From an uncultured Gammaproteobacteria bacterium (GTDB lineage Bacteria; Pseudomonadota; Gammaproteobacteria; Arenicellales; CAJQKF01): a stretch of 64,000 nt of DNA. Shown piece after piece: positions 29,352 through 39,126 of the stretch. Position 1 is the first letter of the stretch, and every line of letters starts with the position of its first letter. The stretch covers positions 1-64,000 of the forward strand of contig CAJQKF010000058.1 of assembly GCA_905478855.1 (NCBI GenBank), read 5' to 3'. The notes below the pieces were generated by a model. That model searched no databases and was not told the origin of the DNA. It was given only the letters and a program-made list of their open reading frames with translations. The position numbers were made by a program, and so were the translations under genes.

Positions 29352-30686
29352 TCAAGAGATTTGACTATTTTTAATACAAAAATCTTCTGTTTCGTTAAAG
29401 TATGCTGGCTTAAAATCTTCATGACTCTGCAACCAACCGCTTTCACGTGGTCCCAAATCTAATTCCAGCACAATGACTCCAGTGTCATCCACAATTTCGC
29501 TCAATACCTGACAGTGATCATAGATTTGGGCTCTAAGTCGCCCTGCATCGCTTGGTAGGAATATTTTTCGATGCTCTCGATGCCGGGAAAAATAATCAGC
29601 AAGCGCTTCCTCCAGCAAGTCTATGCCTTCGCCGGACACTGCCGAAACCACTAATTTTTCGGGAATCGCCTCTGAAACGGCACTTCGCTCTGGGCTTAAA
29701 CCGGCCTGATCACATTTGTTATAAATTTCAAAACGCGGTATCTCATCTGCGCCGATATCAGCTAACACAGCTTCTACATCAGCCTTCCGGTCACGCCAGT
29801 CAACATCCGAAATATCAATAACATGTAACAACAATGTCGCATCAATTACCTCTTCTAGTGTTGAATGAAAAGCCTTAACTAAATTATGCGGCAGTCTAGA
29901 GATAAATCCAACCGTATCAGATAACACGACTGGATCACCAGTGCCCGCCTGATAGCGACGCATCGTTGGATCCAGAGTCGCAAACAACTCATCCTTAGCA
30001 TAAACGTTAGCGCCGGTAAGCGTATTAAACAAAGTTGATTTGCCGGCATTGGTATAACCAACAAAAGAAACGGTTGGAATTGGCGTTCGGTTTCGACCAC
30101 GACGTCTCAGCTGTCGCTGGGACTCAACTTTGTCCAAGCGGTTCTTAAGTGTACGTATACGATTCCCTAACATACGTCGGTCAGATTCGAGTTGAGTCTC
30201 ACCCGGACCACGCAAGCCAATACCGCCTTTTTGTCGTTCCAGATGCGTCCAACCCCGAACGAGGCGTGTAGACATGTGACGCAATTGAGCAAGTTCAACC
30301 TGAAACTTGCCTTCAGATGTTGTCGCCCGTAAAGCAAAAATATCAAGAATCAAGCGGGTTCTATCAATAACACGGCACTCAAGTCCTCGCTCAAGATTTC
30401 TCTCCTGAATCGGAGTTAAATCCTGATCGACGATGACCAGGGTAATATCATTAGATTCTACTATCTCGTGAAGTTCTTGTATCTTCCCACGACCGAGCAA
30501 TGTGGCCGCTACTGGATGACTACGAGTTGAAACAAGCCGTTCAATAACCACACCACCCGCAGCCCTTGCTAAACCGTCAAGCTCGTCCATATCCTCAGAA
30601 GAAGCTCGCGGCGCCTGATGAACAAGAACAACGCGTTCAAAATCACCCGCTTCGGTCTGGTGTGCCGAAAATTTAATATCGGACAA
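29352..30686 (-). CDS. hflX: GTPase HflX
   Basis: This 444-residue ribosome-associated GTPase splits stalled 70S ribosomes. The N-terminal nucleotide-binding domain ends with ERQKGGIGLRGPGETQLESD. The G domain has VGYTNAGKSTLFN (G1), DTVGFISRLPHNLV (G3) and NKCD (G4). The start is probably TTG, without a strong ribosome binding site. It lies between hfq and hflK in the conserved order, with 102 bp to hfq. Confidence 0.96.
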   Translation of the reverse strand: MSDIKFSAHQTEAGDFERVVLVHQAPRASSEDMDELDGLARAAGGVVIERLVSTRSHPVAATLLGRGKIQELHEIVESNDITLVIVDQDLTPIQERNLERGLECRVIDRTRLILDIFALRATTSEGKFQVELAQLRHMSTRLVRGWTHLERQKGGIGLRGPGETQLESDRRMLGNRIRTLKNRLDKVESQRQLRRRGRNRTPIPTVSFVGYTNAGKSTLFNTLTGANVYAKDELFATLDPTMRRYQAGTGDPVVLSDTVGFISRLPHNLVKAFHSTLEEVIDATLLLHVIDISDVDWRDRKADVEAVLADIGADEIPRFEIYNKCDQAGLSPERSAVSEAIPEKLVVSAVSGEGIDLLEEALADYFSRHREHRKIFLPSDAGRLRAQIYDHCQVLSEIVDDTGVIVLELDLGPRESGWLQSHEDFKPAYFNETEDFCIKNSQIS

Positions 30687-30788
30687 TTATTATGCCAAGA
30701 ACAAGTTGGAAATTAATATTGCAGGCAAGCCAAACCCCATTGATTCCATCAACGTGACCGACAGCTTACAAAATGAACAGAAAAAAGG

Positions 30789-31043
30789 TTAAACCTCATT
30801 CCCCAGCTCAGTTATCTCATCACTAGGAATTTTCACGGCTCTCGACGGAACGATGGTTGATATTGCATGTTTGTAAATCATCTGACTCACACTATTTTTT
30901 AGTAGAACAACAAAGGGATCAAAAGACTCAACTTGTCCTTGCAACTTAATGCCATTAACAAGGTAGATTGCTACCGGAATACGCTCCTTGCGTAGAATAT
31001 TGAGAAACGGGTCTTGAAGTGCCGCCCCCTTTTGGTGTGCCAT
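30789..31043 (-). CDS. hfq: RNA chaperone Hfq
   Basis: This 84-residue Sm-like protein starts [15 protein letters not shown]. It has the Sm1 region [17 protein letters not shown] and the Sm2 signature [12 protein letters not shown], so the Lys and His of the proximal RNA-binding face are kept. The residue after SFD, Gln41 in E. coli, is Pro here. The acidic tail is short ([11 protein letters not shown]), without the long disordered extension of enterobacterial Hfq. It pairs small RNAs with mRNAs. Confidence 0.97.
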   Translation of the reverse strand: MAHQKGAALQDPFLNILRKERIPVAIYLVNGIKLQGQVESFDPFVVLLKNSVSQMIYKHAISTIVPSRAVKIPSDEITELGNEV

Positions 31044-31329
31044 ATTATTATCTCTTGCGTACTAATCGTTAAATTACAAAACCACTAATCTTATTCTTAT
31101 CCGTAATAAAATACTTTCTAAAAGCTTACCATTAAACGAAACCGTATTAGTTTCAACTACTAGACATTAACAATTGCTCACGAAATCATTGTATTTAATT
31201 GGTCGAAAGCTCCTTGTGATTCATAAGTATATCTTTTACTTCTGTTCCTGCCTAATATATTTTAACTATTTAGTCATTTAACAAATAATTTCTGTATAGC
31301 GGCCAAATTATAGATATTTACTCTAATTA
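31044..31329. other. AT-rich spacer between hfq and miaA
   Basis: No gene is visible in these 286 bp. Composition is markedly AT-rich compared with the coding DNA. On the minus strand a TATAAT lies at 31307-31312, without a convincing -35 box. The stretch probably holds the hfq promoter(s), which in E. coli lie inside miaA. Confidence 0.4.
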
Positions 31330-32322
31330 TTATTTACAACTTGTAAATATTTTAATGTAATCGCAGACAATTGATGAGGTATCAAGCCGCCCTGCCGGAA
31401 TCCACACTACTCCTGCGGTGTGACGCAACCACGTCAATTGACGCTTTGCCAATTGACGAGTAGCAGCAATTGTCGTCTCGCGCATCTCAATATTATTGAT
31501 ATCGCCTTCTAACCAATTCCATGTCTGTCGATAGCCAACCGTTTTCATCGCGGTAGATTCACGCGATATCTTTGGGTGGCACCTTAATCGTTTTACTTCT
31601 TCAACTAACCCCCTGTCTAACATTTCATCGAATCGTTGGGCTATACGACTGTGTAGCAAACGACGATCCGTATGAAATAAAGTCAAATGCAGAACAGGCC
31701 AGGGACACGGAACCGGTTCACACTCTTTCATTACTGACGAGGGTTTTCTGCCAGTCATATAATGTATTTCCAGTGCACGTTGGATACGTTGTTTATCATG
31801 AGAATGCAGCTTAGCACCCAGTTCTGAATCAATCGACACCAATTCCCCGTGCAACGCCTCCCAGCCAGATTTTTCCGCCTTACGAATTATTCTATTACGA
31901 GTTTCCTTATCGGCCGATGGTAGATCAGAAAGTCCATTTAGTAACGCCGAAAAATAAAACATCGTCCCACCGGTAAGCACTGGAATAACTCCATCGGCAT
32001 GAGCACGCTCAATCTCTCGATAAGCATCGTGGCAAAACTCGGCTGCGGAATAGCTTTGCCACGGATCACGAACATCGACTAGACAGTGCGGATATCTATC
32101 CAGAACTGAACGGTCAGGTTTTGCTGTCCCAATATCCATTCCGCGGAACACCTGAGCCGCATCAGCCGATATTATGCGTATATTTAACTTGTCCGACAAA
32201 TCAAATACAGTCTGTGTTTTTCCGACCGCCGTTGCTCCAGACAGAAAAACAACTGGCCGCCTTAAATGGCTCAATTCAGTTGTCCGGTTATTGACCACGC
32301 TTAAACCATGCGTCCATTTCAT
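31330..32322 (-). CDS. miaA: tRNA dimethylallyltransferase MiaA
   Basis: The 330-residue enzyme has the P-loop FLSGATAVGKTQ, the ISADAAQVFRGMDIGTAKP segment and VPVLTGGTMFYFSALLNGL. It adds a dimethylallyl group to A37 of tRNAs reading UNN codons. The 5' end overlaps the mutL 3' end by 35 bp; shorter starts at nearby GTG codons are possible, since the first 20 residues are not typical. Confidence 0.95.
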   Translation of the reverse strand: MKWTHGLSVVNNRTTELSHLRRPVVFLSGATAVGKTQTVFDLSDKLNIRIISADAAQVFRGMDIGTAKPDRSVLDRYPHCLVDVRDPWQSYSAAEFCHDAYREIERAHADGVIPVLTGGTMFYFSALLNGLSDLPSADKETRNRIIRKAEKSGWEALHGELVSIDSELGAKLHSHDKQRIQRALEIHYMTGRKPSSVMKECEPVPCPWPVLHLTLFHTDRRLLHSRIAQRFDEMLDRGLVEEVKRLRCHPKISRESTAMKTVGYRQTWNWLEGDINNIEMRETTIAATRQLAKRQLTWLRHTAGVVWIPAGRLDTSSIVCDYIKIFTSCK

Positions 32323-34090
32323 TAAGAGAAATATGCCTCCACGTGGGACGACCGTGATTGCATTGACCGGAACGTTCCGTTACCTCCATCTGACGCAATA
32401 CACTATTCATCTCCTCTATCGTTAAACGTCTATTGGCGCGAACGGATCCATGACAAGCAACTGTGCCAAGTAGTTCATTTATACATTCCTGAATACGGGA
32501 GCTATCACCAAACTCCGCAAGGTCCGACAATACGTCGCGAATCAAACCGGCAACATCCGAATTTTTCAATAACTCAGGAATACATCGAATCGTTATTGAT
32601 TCTGGCCCGCTTCGCTCTACATCGAAACCCATCAGTAGGAACATTTCAACATTTTGATCGACTAGAGTCGCTTCAGCATCGCTGACAGACAAACTCACCG
32701 GAACCAACAGCGGTTGAGATACTATGCCGTTTTGCTCATTTTGACTCTTCAGTTTTTCATACACCAGACGTTCATGAGCAGCATGCATATCCACAATAAT
32801 AAGCCCTTCTTTATTCTGCGCTAATATATAGATACCTAAAAGCTGCGCTAATGCGTAACCCAATGGCGGTATTTCGGCCTGTTGATTAACGGCCTCGGAA
32901 TGGTCATCTCGTGTTGCTTCTATCGCGATCCGGGTGCTTTCTCGAAGTGTTTTCCATTGCGATCCAGATTCTCGTAGCGGAAATCCAAGGTTTATCGGAG
33001 TTTGATATCGGGAATCGGTTAGCGTGCTAGGTGAGTTGTTCTTTTCCTCCGTATCGAAGCCTCTCACAGTAGGAGAAGCTACCGATCCAGCACGAGCGTT
33101 CGCAACCGCATGATGAAGACTACGATATAAAAAATCATGTACGGAACCACTCGAACGAAATCTTACTTCAGACTTTGCGGGATGAACGTTCACATCCACT
33201 TCTGCAGGATCCATTTGCAAAAACAAAACGAAGGCAGGATGACGACCGTGCATTAACACATCGTCATAAGCTCTGCGGACAGCATGGCTAATAAATTTAT
33301 CTTTTATTGCTCGCCCATTGACGAAAAAAAACTGCAGATCCCGTTGTGCCCGAGAGAATGTAGGCAACCCGATCCAGCCTGTTAAGTTCATATGGTCTGT
33401 CGCAACATCTATCGCGCTATTCTGCCGAGCAAACTCCTTGCCGAATATCCTCTGCAATCTATCGAGCCTCCCCTTATCATCCGAAGCCGACGGCAGTTGC
33501 AATACCGTTCGTCCGTTATGCGTCATTTCAAATGCGGTCAGAAAATTCGCTAAGGCAAGTCTCTGGACAACATCCTGAATATATTTAAATTCGGTTTTCT
33601 CAGTTCGTAAGAATTTACGTCGTGGCGGGACATTATAAAAGAGGTCTTCCATAATAACCGTTGTACCGATACTATGAGCAATAGGCTCCGGCTCCTCAAC
33701 CGCAGTCCCGCCACTGCATCGCACCCTAAAGCCAGACCCTTCTCCATTTCGAGAACGAATTTCAAGACGCGAAACAGCGGCTATACTGGGCAATGCTTCG
33801 CCCCTGAAACCTAGTGATGCGACACAGAACAAATCTTCCAAACTACTAATTTTGCTCGTTGCATGCCTGCGTAAACATAACAATAGATCTTCTGGTGACA
33901 TTCCATTCCCATCATCGCGAACCGCAATTCGCTTTACACCTCCGGTTTGAATATCAATCCACAAGTTACGTGCACCAGCATCAAGCGAGTTTTCCAAAAG
34001 TTCCTTTAATAGGGACGCCGGTCGCTCAATAACCTCACCCGCCGCAATTTGATTAATTAAACGATCATCGAGTTGATGAATCACACCCAT
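32288..34090 (-). CDS. mutL: DNA mismatch repair protein MutL
   Basis: This 600-residue GHKL ATPase has EVIERPASLLKELLENSLDAG, DDGNGM and LGFRGEALPSIAAVS. The C-terminal dimerisation domain contains DMHAAHERLVYE, which fits the DQHA-X2-E-X4-E metal site apart from Q to M. This MutL therefore likely nicks DNA, unlike the E. coli protein. It starts three bases after amiB. Confidence 0.96.
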   Translation of the reverse strand: MGVIHQLDDRLINQIAAGEVIERPASLLKELLENSLDAGARNLWIDIQTGGVKRIAVRDDGNGMSPEDLLLCLRRHATSKISSLEDLFCVASLGFRGEALPSIAAVSRLEIRSRNGEGSGFRVRCSGGTAVEEPEPIAHSIGTTVIMEDLFYNVPPRRKFLRTEKTEFKYIQDVVQRLALANFLTAFEMTHNGRTVLQLPSASDDKGRLDRLQRIFGKEFARQNSAIDVATDHMNLTGWIGLPTFSRAQRDLQFFFVNGRAIKDKFISHAVRRAYDDVLMHGRHPAFVLFLQMDPAEVDVNVHPAKSEVRFRSSGSVHDFLYRSLHHAVANARAGSVASPTVRGFDTEEKNNSPSTLTDSRYQTPINLGFPLRESGSQWKTLRESTRIAIEATRDDHSEAVNQQAEIPPLGYALAQLLGIYILAQNKEGLIIVDMHAAHERLVYEKLKSQNEQNGIVSQPLLVPVSLSVSDAEATLVDQNVEMFLLMGFDVERSGPESITIRCIPELLKNSDVAGLIRDVLSDLAEFGDSSRIQECINELLGTVACHGSVRANRRLTIEEMNSVLRQMEVTERSGQCNHGRPTWRHISLNEMDAWFKRGQ

Positions 34091-34093
34091 GAT

Positions 34094-35440
34094 CTACTCC
34101 CGTAACCTGAGTTTTTGACCGACATTAATTTGATTTCCGTTAATACTATTTATTTTCTTTAGCTGGTTAACGGAAGTATTGTATTTCTGGGCAATGACAG
34201 ACAAGCTGTCTCCGGTTTTTACGACATGCTGCGCTGGCACCTGATTATTTAATGCAAAGTCACCATTTTTAATGTAACTGTTTACACCCGTCGCTATAGC
34301 ATTCGCGAGTTTCTGCTGATACCTGCTGCTACGCAGCAGCTTTTCTTCACGTGGATTAGTTATGTATCCGGTCTCTACAAGAATTGATGGAATATCCGGA
34401 GATTTTAGAACTGCGAATCCAGCCTGTTCGACTTTTTCACTATGAACAGGGCCCAATGTCCGTAGATTCTTAAGTACAAATCGCGCAAAAGCGATAGAGT
34501 CACTGACCGTTTTACTCATAGACAGGTCCAAGAGCACTTGTGCGAGCATATCATCTTTATCATGTAAGGATATTCCACCAATAAGGTCCGATGCATTCTC
34601 CTTATCGGCCAACCAACGCGCTGTTTCACTGGTCGCACCCTTATTGGATAATGCATAAACGCTCATTCCCCGAGCAGTTTTTTTATAAAACCCATCGGCA
34701 TGAATAGAAATGAACAAGTCCGCATCAGCTTTTCTAGCCAGATTGGTACGTTCACGTAAACTGATGTAGTAATCGCCATTTCGCGTAAGTCTGGCGACCA
34801 TTCCAGGATAGGTATTGATAGCACGCTCAAGCTTTTTAGCTATAGACAACACAACATTTTTTTCTCTCGTTTTCTTTGATCCTACCGCCCCAGGGTCTTC
34901 ACCCCCGTGCCCAGCATCAATTACGACCATGATCGGTTTTGCCTTTTTTTCAATGACTTTCCTCGATGGATTAACAACAGTCGGTTGGTGCACAGCAGAG
35001 CCGGGTTCTTTCTTTTCTGACACAGCATCGATCTGTGGAAAACGTTGACTCAAATCGATAACCAATCGATGACCGTACACATCATTTGGCTTATGGACAG
35101 TTATTGATGACCTTACGGGTGTTTTAAGATCCAGCACGATGCGTAATACACCATTGTGAGGGATTCCTTGGCGTATCCGATGTAGGTAAGGTCCAACAGT
35201 TTTTTGGTCAGGTAAAACACTGTTAAATATGACGTTTTCCATATCGATAACCAAACGCTCCGGATTCGATAATTCATAGACGTTGTAAATTATCGGTTCG
35301 GATAAGTCAAAAACGAGTCGACTCTTATCAGGCCCGTGCCACAAGCGCAAGTTTTTCACATCCGCCGCATTAAGCGGACATGCAAAGAAAAATAATAATA
35401 TAAAAATTCGCGGAAGCCGCCCAAGCAACAACATTAACAT
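34094..35440 (-). CDS. amiB: N-acetylmuramoyl-L-alanine amidase (AmiB-type) with AMIN and LysM
   Basis: This periplasmic cell-division hydrolase has 448 residues. In order: a signal peptide (hydrophobic run ending CPLNAA), an AMIN domain (about 28-130), and an Amidase_3 domain with VVIDAGHGGEDPGAVG, LFISIHADGF and the catalytic Glu in LVETGYITNPREE. A C-terminal LysM domain begins HVVKTGDSLSVIAQKYNTS. It cleaves the peptide stem during septum splitting. The 5' end overlaps tsaE by seven bases. Confidence 0.95.
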   Translation of the reverse strand: MLMLLLGRLPRIFILLFFFACPLNAADVKNLRLWHGPDKSRLVFDLSEPIIYNVYELSNPERLVIDMENVIFNSVLPDQKTVGPYLHRIRQGIPHNGVLRIVLDLKTPVRSSITVHKPNDVYGHRLVIDLSQRFPQIDAVSEKKEPGSAVHQPTVVNPSRKVIEKKAKPIMVVIDAGHGGEDPGAVGSKKTREKNVVLSIAKKLERAINTYPGMVARLTRNGDYYISLRERTNLARKADADLFISIHADGFYKKTARGMSVYALSNKGATSETARWLADKENASDLIGGISLHDKDDMLAQVLLDLSMSKTVSDSIAFARFVLKNLRTLGPVHSEKVEQAGFAVLKSPDIPSILVETGYITNPREEKLLRSSRYQQKLANAIATGVNSYIKNGDFALNNQVPAQHVVKTGDSLSVIAQKYNTSVNQLKKINSINGNQINVGQKLRLRE

Positions 35441-35859
35441 CGTTCTATAGCCACAGATCGGCCATCGTCAACAGTCTCAATCGTGATAATGACATTAGGC
35501 GGCGGCAGCAGTGATCCGCCGCGCTCGGGCCATTCAATTATACAAATTGTGTTGCCGACAAAATCGCGAAAACCCAACATTTCCAGCTCTTCAGGGGATT
35601 TCAAACGATACAAATCCATATGAATTAATTCTCGGTCACTCACGTTATAGGGTTCCACTAACGTATAGGTAGGACTAGGTACCGGTCCAACGTGTCCAAA
35701 TTTCCTTAGTATGCCTCTAGTTAATGTGGTTTTACCTGCACCTAAATCTCCAACTAAAAAGACAAGATCATCCGCACGAAGCAAAGAAAATACATACTCA
35801 CCGAACTCAATCATCGCTTGTTCTGAAGATACCAACACGGCTTTAGGTTTTATGTTCAT
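35434..35859 (-). CDS. tsaE: tRNA threonylcarbamoyladenosine biosynthesis ATPase TsaE
   Basis: This 141-residue P-loop ATPase has VGDLGAGKTTLTRGILR, PSPTYTLVEPY and HMDLYRL, with the final Trp-containing IIEWPERG. It supports the TsaBD complex in t6A37 synthesis. It overlaps the nnr stop by 17 bp and the amiB start by seven, so the genes are tightly coupled. Confidence 0.96.
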   Translation of the reverse strand: MNIKPKAVLVSSEQAMIEFGEYVFSLLRADDLVFLVGDLGAGKTTLTRGILRKFGHVGPVPSPTYTLVEPYNVSDRELIHMDLYRLKSPEELEMLGFRDFVGNTICIIEWPERGGSLLPPPNVIITIETVDDGRSVAIERC

Positions 35860-37342
35860 TAGGCAGTCTGTTTAATAAAGTTCTTATATGTGGAATTAAA
35901 TCACTGGCAAGCATACCTATGGTGCCACTGTGTTTAGATTCCATATCCGCCGCTGTGCCATGCAGCCAAACTCCGCAAATCGCAGCATCAATTGGCGCAA
36001 CACCCTGGGCCATCAGACCTGCAATTATACCTGTCAGACAGTCGCCCATTCCGCCACTGGCCATTCCGGAATTGCCCGTTGAATTCAACCAAATCTGCGT
36101 ACCATCGCTAACCAATGTTCCTGCCCCTTTTAAAACACAAACAGTAGAGTATTTTCGAGCCAACTTGAGCACAGCAAGAATTCGGTCGGAGTTTATTGTT
36201 GCTGTATCACACTTCAGCAAGCGCGCAGCTTCACCCGGATGGGGCGTAATCACAGCTGAATGAAAACGTAAATTATCGGATGCCAAAAGGTTGAGTGCAT
36301 CCGCATCAATTACCTTTGGCGCAGAAGCCGAAAGTACTTTTCGCCAAAGCTCAGTTGCCCAATCTGTGGTACCGAGTCCTGGACCTATACCAAGACTACT
36401 TGCCGACTGTATTAATGCGGTTATTTTTTCGTCGCGGGGGTCATCGTTACAATGAACCATTATTTCCGGTTGACTCGCATTTACTATACCCACGTGTTCG
36501 GAGATAGTAATTGCACTAACCAAGCCCGCTCCGGTTCTCGCTGCGGTCTCACTCGATAGACGCAAAGCGCCCACCATCCCACGATTACCACCAACTAGCA
36601 CCGCATGCCCTTGCATCCCCTTATGAGCACATACTCTGCGCCGAGGTAACAACCTAGCGACTTTGTCCTCTGTTATTAAAGAGCAAATTTCGCCATACGA
36701 ACTCATTAGATGCTCCGGAATCCCAAGATTATGGAACGACAATGTCCCAGTATAATCTGGCCCAGAAGATGTCATTAATCCTAATTTTAATCCAACAAAT
36801 GTGCACGTATGAGTGGCTCTTACGACGGCACCTAACGCGGAACCGCTATCTGCGTTAAGCCCTGAAGGGACGTCGATAGATAGTACCGGGCAATTCAAAC
36901 GGTTAATCCACTGAATGATCTCGGCCGTACAACCCCAGACAGCGCCTTGCGCACCGATACCCAACAAAGAGTCAACTACGACATCTACCCTAGACCATTC
37001 AATATCCTGCATTTCTGCAAATCTAACTTTTTTATCGCTAGCATATTGTCGTGCAGTTTGTGCATCTTGACTCTTAGGTGACCACACACTAATAACGGTC
37101 ACATTCCATTTTCGGTCTGCTGCTAGCGCCGCGACAATATATCCGTCACCACCATTATTTCCACTACCACACAGTATAACTATGCTACGACACTCAGGCC
37201 AAAACTCGCATAAGCTTTGAAACGATGCTAAGCCAGCTCGTTGCATTAACTCATAACTTGAGATACATAGGTACTGCATTGCAGATTTCTCTAATCTGCG
37301 ACAATCATTTGCACTCAGTAGTTTGGTTGGTAAAGTATGCAT
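35843..37342 (-). CDS. nnr: Bifunctional NAD(P)H-hydrate epimerase/dehydratase
   Basis: This 499-residue repair enzyme has an N-terminal epimerase domain (about 1-215; MQRAGLASF, GSGNNGGDGYIVA, SIDVPSGLNADSG). The C-terminal ADP-dependent dehydratase domain carries GIGPGLG, VITPHPGEAARLL and NSGMASGGMGDCLTGIIAGL. It restores damaged NADHX/NADPHX. It heads the nnr-tsaE-amiB-mutL-miaA run. Its start codon lies only 23 bp from that of divergent queG. Confidence 0.95.
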   Translation of the reverse strand: MHTLPTKLLSANDCRRLEKSAMQYLCISSYELMQRAGLASFQSLCEFWPECRSIVILCGSGNNGGDGYIVAALAADRKWNVTVISVWSPKSQDAQTARQYASDKKVRFAEMQDIEWSRVDVVVDSLLGIGAQGAVWGCTAEIIQWINRLNCPVLSIDVPSGLNADSGSALGAVVRATHTCTFVGLKLGLMTSSGPDYTGTLSFHNLGIPEHLMSSYGEICSLITEDKVARLLPRRRVCAHKGMQGHAVLVGGNRGMVGALRLSSETAARTGAGLVSAITISEHVGIVNASQPEIMVHCNDDPRDEKITALIQSASSLGIGPGLGTTDWATELWRKVLSASAPKVIDADALNLLASDNLRFHSAVITPHPGEAARLLKCDTATINSDRILAVLKLARKYSTVCVLKGAGTLVSDGTQIWLNSTGNSGMASGGMGDCLTGIIAGLMAQGVAPIDAAICGVWLHGTAADMESKHSGTIGMLASDLIPHIRTLLNRLPNEHKT

Positions 37343-37365
37343 TACTATATGATAACTGGGAAATC

Positions 37366-38445
37366 ATGAACGAAAAAGTTACCGACTATGAACATTTGGC
37401 TAGTCAGATTAAAGACCTAAGTAAACAACTGGGGTTCGCACGAACAGGAATAACCGATACTAATCTTAGCAAAGCCGGCGAACAGTTAAAGGTTTGGCTT
37501 GGGAAGAATTATCACGGCAGTATGCACTATATGCAATCTCATGGATCTAAAAGGTATCGCCCAGATCAACTTGTACCGGAGACCATACGCATCATATGTG
37601 TGGCCCTAGAATACCGAACAGACGATATGCAATCAATGGAATCTCGTTTATCTGAAAACTCTAAGGCCTATATCTCGCGCTATGCAATGGGTCGCGACTA
37701 CCATAAATTAGTCCGCAAAAAGCTACAACTGCTCGCTTCCGAGATCACCAAATTAATTGGTCCGTTTGGCTATCGCGTTTTCACAGATAGTGCACCGGTA
37801 ATGGAGAAACCACTAGCCGAAAAAGCCGGCCTCGGGTGGATTGGTAAACATTCGAACTTACTCAATAAGAATAATGGTTCCTGGTTTTTTCTCGGCGAAA
37901 TTTATACTGATTTACCGTTACCAATTGATGAGCCCGCGACAAACCATTGTGGCACATGTGCTTCATGCATGGAAGTATGTCCAACACAAGCGATTGTCGA
38001 GCCGTACGTGGTAGATGCGCGGCGATGTATAGCCTACCTCACAATAGAAAATAAAGCAGCCATTCCAGAAGATCTCCGACCGCTAATAGGCAACAGAATA
38101 TTTGGGTGCGATGACTGCCAGCTTTTTTGTCCGTTTAACAAGTTTTCTAGTGAATCTGACATAGACGATTTTAAGCCACGTCATCAATTAGATAATAGCT
38201 CACTCATCGAACTTTTTAATTGGAACGAAGACGATTTTGATCTAAAAACCAGGGGTTCCGCGATAAGACGCACCGGCTATGAAGGCTGGCTCCGTAATAT
38301 TGCTGTCGCGTTAGGAAACGCGCTGCGAAATAGTCCTCAAGACAAACAAATTCTCGCAGCCTTAGCGAACAAAACCGAACATCCATCAGCACTCGTTCGA
38401 GAGCATGTACAGTGGGCGCTGCAGCAATCGGACACCACAGACTAG
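37366..38445 (+). CDS. queG: Epoxyqueuosine reductase QueG
   Basis: The protein has 359 residues from the ATG giving MNEKVTDYEH, preceded by GGGA; longer in-frame starts lie inside nnr. Two iron-sulfur cluster motifs are clear: CGTCASCMEVCP and CDDCQLFCP. VMEKPLAEKAGLGWIGKH belongs to the cobalamin-binding part. It reduces epoxyqueuosine to queuosine in tRNA. Confidence 0.96.
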   Translation: MNEKVTDYEHLASQIKDLSKQLGFARTGITDTNLSKAGEQLKVWLGKNYHGSMHYMQSHGSKRYRPDQLVPETIRIICVALEYRTDDMQSMESRLSENSKAYISRYAMGRDYHKLVRKKLQLLASEITKLIGPFGYRVFTDSAPVMEKPLAEKAGLGWIGKHSNLLNKNNGSWFFLGEIYTDLPLPIDEPATNHCGTCASCMEVCPTQAIVEPYVVDARRCIAYLTIENKAAIPEDLRPLIGNRIFGCDDCQLFCPFNKFSSESDIDDFKPRHQLDNSSLIELFNWNEDDFDLKTRGSAIRRTGYEGWLRNIAVALGNALRNSPQDKQILAALANKTEHPSALVREHVQWALQQSDTTD

Positions 38446-38461
38446 AAGACCAAAGTCTACA

Positions 38462-39016
38462 TTAATAAACGATTTTCGATAACAAATGCTTGCGATAGAA
38501 CTTTAGCTCTTCAATAGACTCAATAATATCGTTTAAAGCTTGGTGGGTATTTTTTTTGCTAAACTCTCGGCTAAACCCTGGAAACCAGTAATCCGATAGT
38601 TCCTTTATCGTACTTACATCAATATTCCGATAGTGCAGAAACGCTTCCAGTTTGGGCATGTGTCGAAACAAAAACCGACGGTCCTGACAAATAGTATTGC
38701 CACATAGAGGGGATGTATTCTTTTTAACAAGACCCGATAAAAACTCAAGCGTTTTTTCCTCGGCTATCGACTCCGTTATTTCTGATTCCTGTACACGCTG
38801 CACTAAACCTGTTTCGTTATGAGTGTGGGTATTCCACCGGTCCATCGACATTAGGATATCGTCATCCTGGTTAATCGCAAATACTGGGCCTTGACGAACG
38901 ACATTCAATTCCAAATCGGTCACGATTGTAGCGATTTCGATAATACGATCAGTGTCAGGATTGAGCCCGGTCATTTCCAAGTCTATCCAGACTAGTCGTT
39001 CTGTAGAAGAAGGCAT
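38462..39016 (-). CDS. orn: Oligoribonuclease
   Basis: The 184-residue DEDDh exonuclease has VWIDLEMTGLNPDTDRIIEIA (first Asp-Glu pair), NTICQDRRFLFRHMPKLE (Asp) and HQALNDIIESIEELKFYR (His/Asp). It clears 2-5-nt RNA fragments and pGpG. It converges with queG, with 16 bp between the stop codons. Confidence 0.96.
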   Translation of the reverse strand: MPSSTERLVWIDLEMTGLNPDTDRIIEIATIVTDLELNVVRQGPVFAINQDDDILMSMDRWNTHTHNETGLVQRVQESEITESIAEEKTLEFLSGLVKKNTSPLCGNTICQDRRFLFRHMPKLEAFLHYRNIDVSTIKELSDYWFPGFSREFSKKNTHQALNDIIESIEELKFYRKHLLSKIVY

Positions 39017-39126
39017 TGTTTTTTATTAACTCCAAGTTAAAACTTGTTTATCCGTTAGATAGATATTACAGCGGTTGTTAGTGTTTATATGGTTTTGAGG
39101 GGTTGGTGATACGGACTACTATTTAG

